Shown: piece after piece, positions 63,968-64,000 of the stretch
Numbering within the stretch: the stretch's first letter is position 1
How the letters are laid out: each line of letters opens with the position of its first letter
NCBI GenBank assembly: GCA_958295945.1
Contig: OY282386.1
Coordinates: 2,741,864-2,805,863, forward strand
Direction: 5' to 3'
Length of the DNA stretch: 64,000 bases
From: Candidatus Poribacteria bacterium
GTDB taxonomy: Bacteria > Poribacteria > WGA-4E > WGA-3G
Position numbers and translations under genes: made by a program
The notes under the pieces: generated by a model
Databases searched by the model: none
What the model was told of the DNA's origin: nothing
What the model saw: only the letters and a program-made list of their open reading frames with translations

Positions 63968-64000
63968 ATGAGATTCTATATTGGAACTATATCAGGCAGA
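63968..64000 (+). CDS. Start of an unidentified gene, cut by the window end
   Basis: ATG at 63968 with GAAAGG about 10 bp upstream; reads MRFYIGTISGR to the edge. Too short to identify. It could be another restriction-modification accessory gene. Confidence 0.4.
   Translation, partial: MRFYIGTISGR

Overview
The window looks like chromosome from an uncultured diderm bacterium, most plausibly Candidatus Poribacteria. The clues are secreted LamG proteins ending in a GKLATTW-type tail, long secreted WD40 proteins with a shared DYTQW-LP start, KDO (LPS) synthesis, a TonB-dependent receptor, many lipoproteins, and very many short palindromic elements between genes. The taxon is inferred from family flavour, not from a marker gene. 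I saw no rRNA, tRNA or intact CRISPR array.

Layout. 1-5.05 kb: a four-gene membrane operon with a ZorA-like MotA/ExbB-type channel carrying a long tail, a ZorB-like OmpA partner, a secreted transglutaminase-like protein and an unrecognised anchored protein; this is the strongest candidate for an undescribed system. 5.4-6.05 kb: toxin-antitoxin pair. 6.8-8.6 kb: two paralogous lipoproteins, one with an Asp/Asn/Gly repeat insert. 9.2-20.8 kb: mostly housekeeping (glyA, folC, hppA, ilvD, rluD, an aldo/keto reductase) plus a lipoprotein and a frameshifted HsdR_N-type nuclease. 20.8-26.1 kb (minus strand): DUF5615/DUF433 toxin-antitoxin pair, a LamG gene broken by an in-frame TGA, and two WD40 beta-propeller proteins.

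26.26-33.92 kb: a complete type III-B (Cmr) effector operon, cmr1-cas10-cmr3-[CARF effector]-cmr4-cmr5-cmr6. Cas10 lacks an HD domain but keeps GGDD, so the module probably works through cyclic oligoadenylate signalling to the CARF protein, whose C-terminus looks RelE-like. Downstream is wreckage: two truncated cas6 starts, two possible single CRISPR-repeat relics, a Uma2 gene between duplicated promoter segments, and a duplicate of the WD40 gene 5' end. That duplicate makes direct repeats about 9.5 kb apart that bracket the Cmr operon. A decayed ISKra4-like insertion sequence with 23-bp perfect inverted repeats, itself carrying a nested MITE, lies at 36.07-37.67 kb.

37.9-41.4 kb: a 1138-residue protein of unknown function with a Cys quartet and C-terminal winged helices. 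41.4-52 kb: a secreted glycosidase-like protein, a ZIP transporter, a TonB receptor, two tandem methyltransferases, a TolB-like propeller and an intact LamG protein. 52.5-60.1 kb: kdsB-pyrG-larA overlap as one operon (CTP from PyrG feeds KdsB), then a second larA and TRAP permease genes dctQ-dctM without dctP. 60.2-64 kb: type I restriction-modification genes hsdM and hsdS; the next gene runs off the window.
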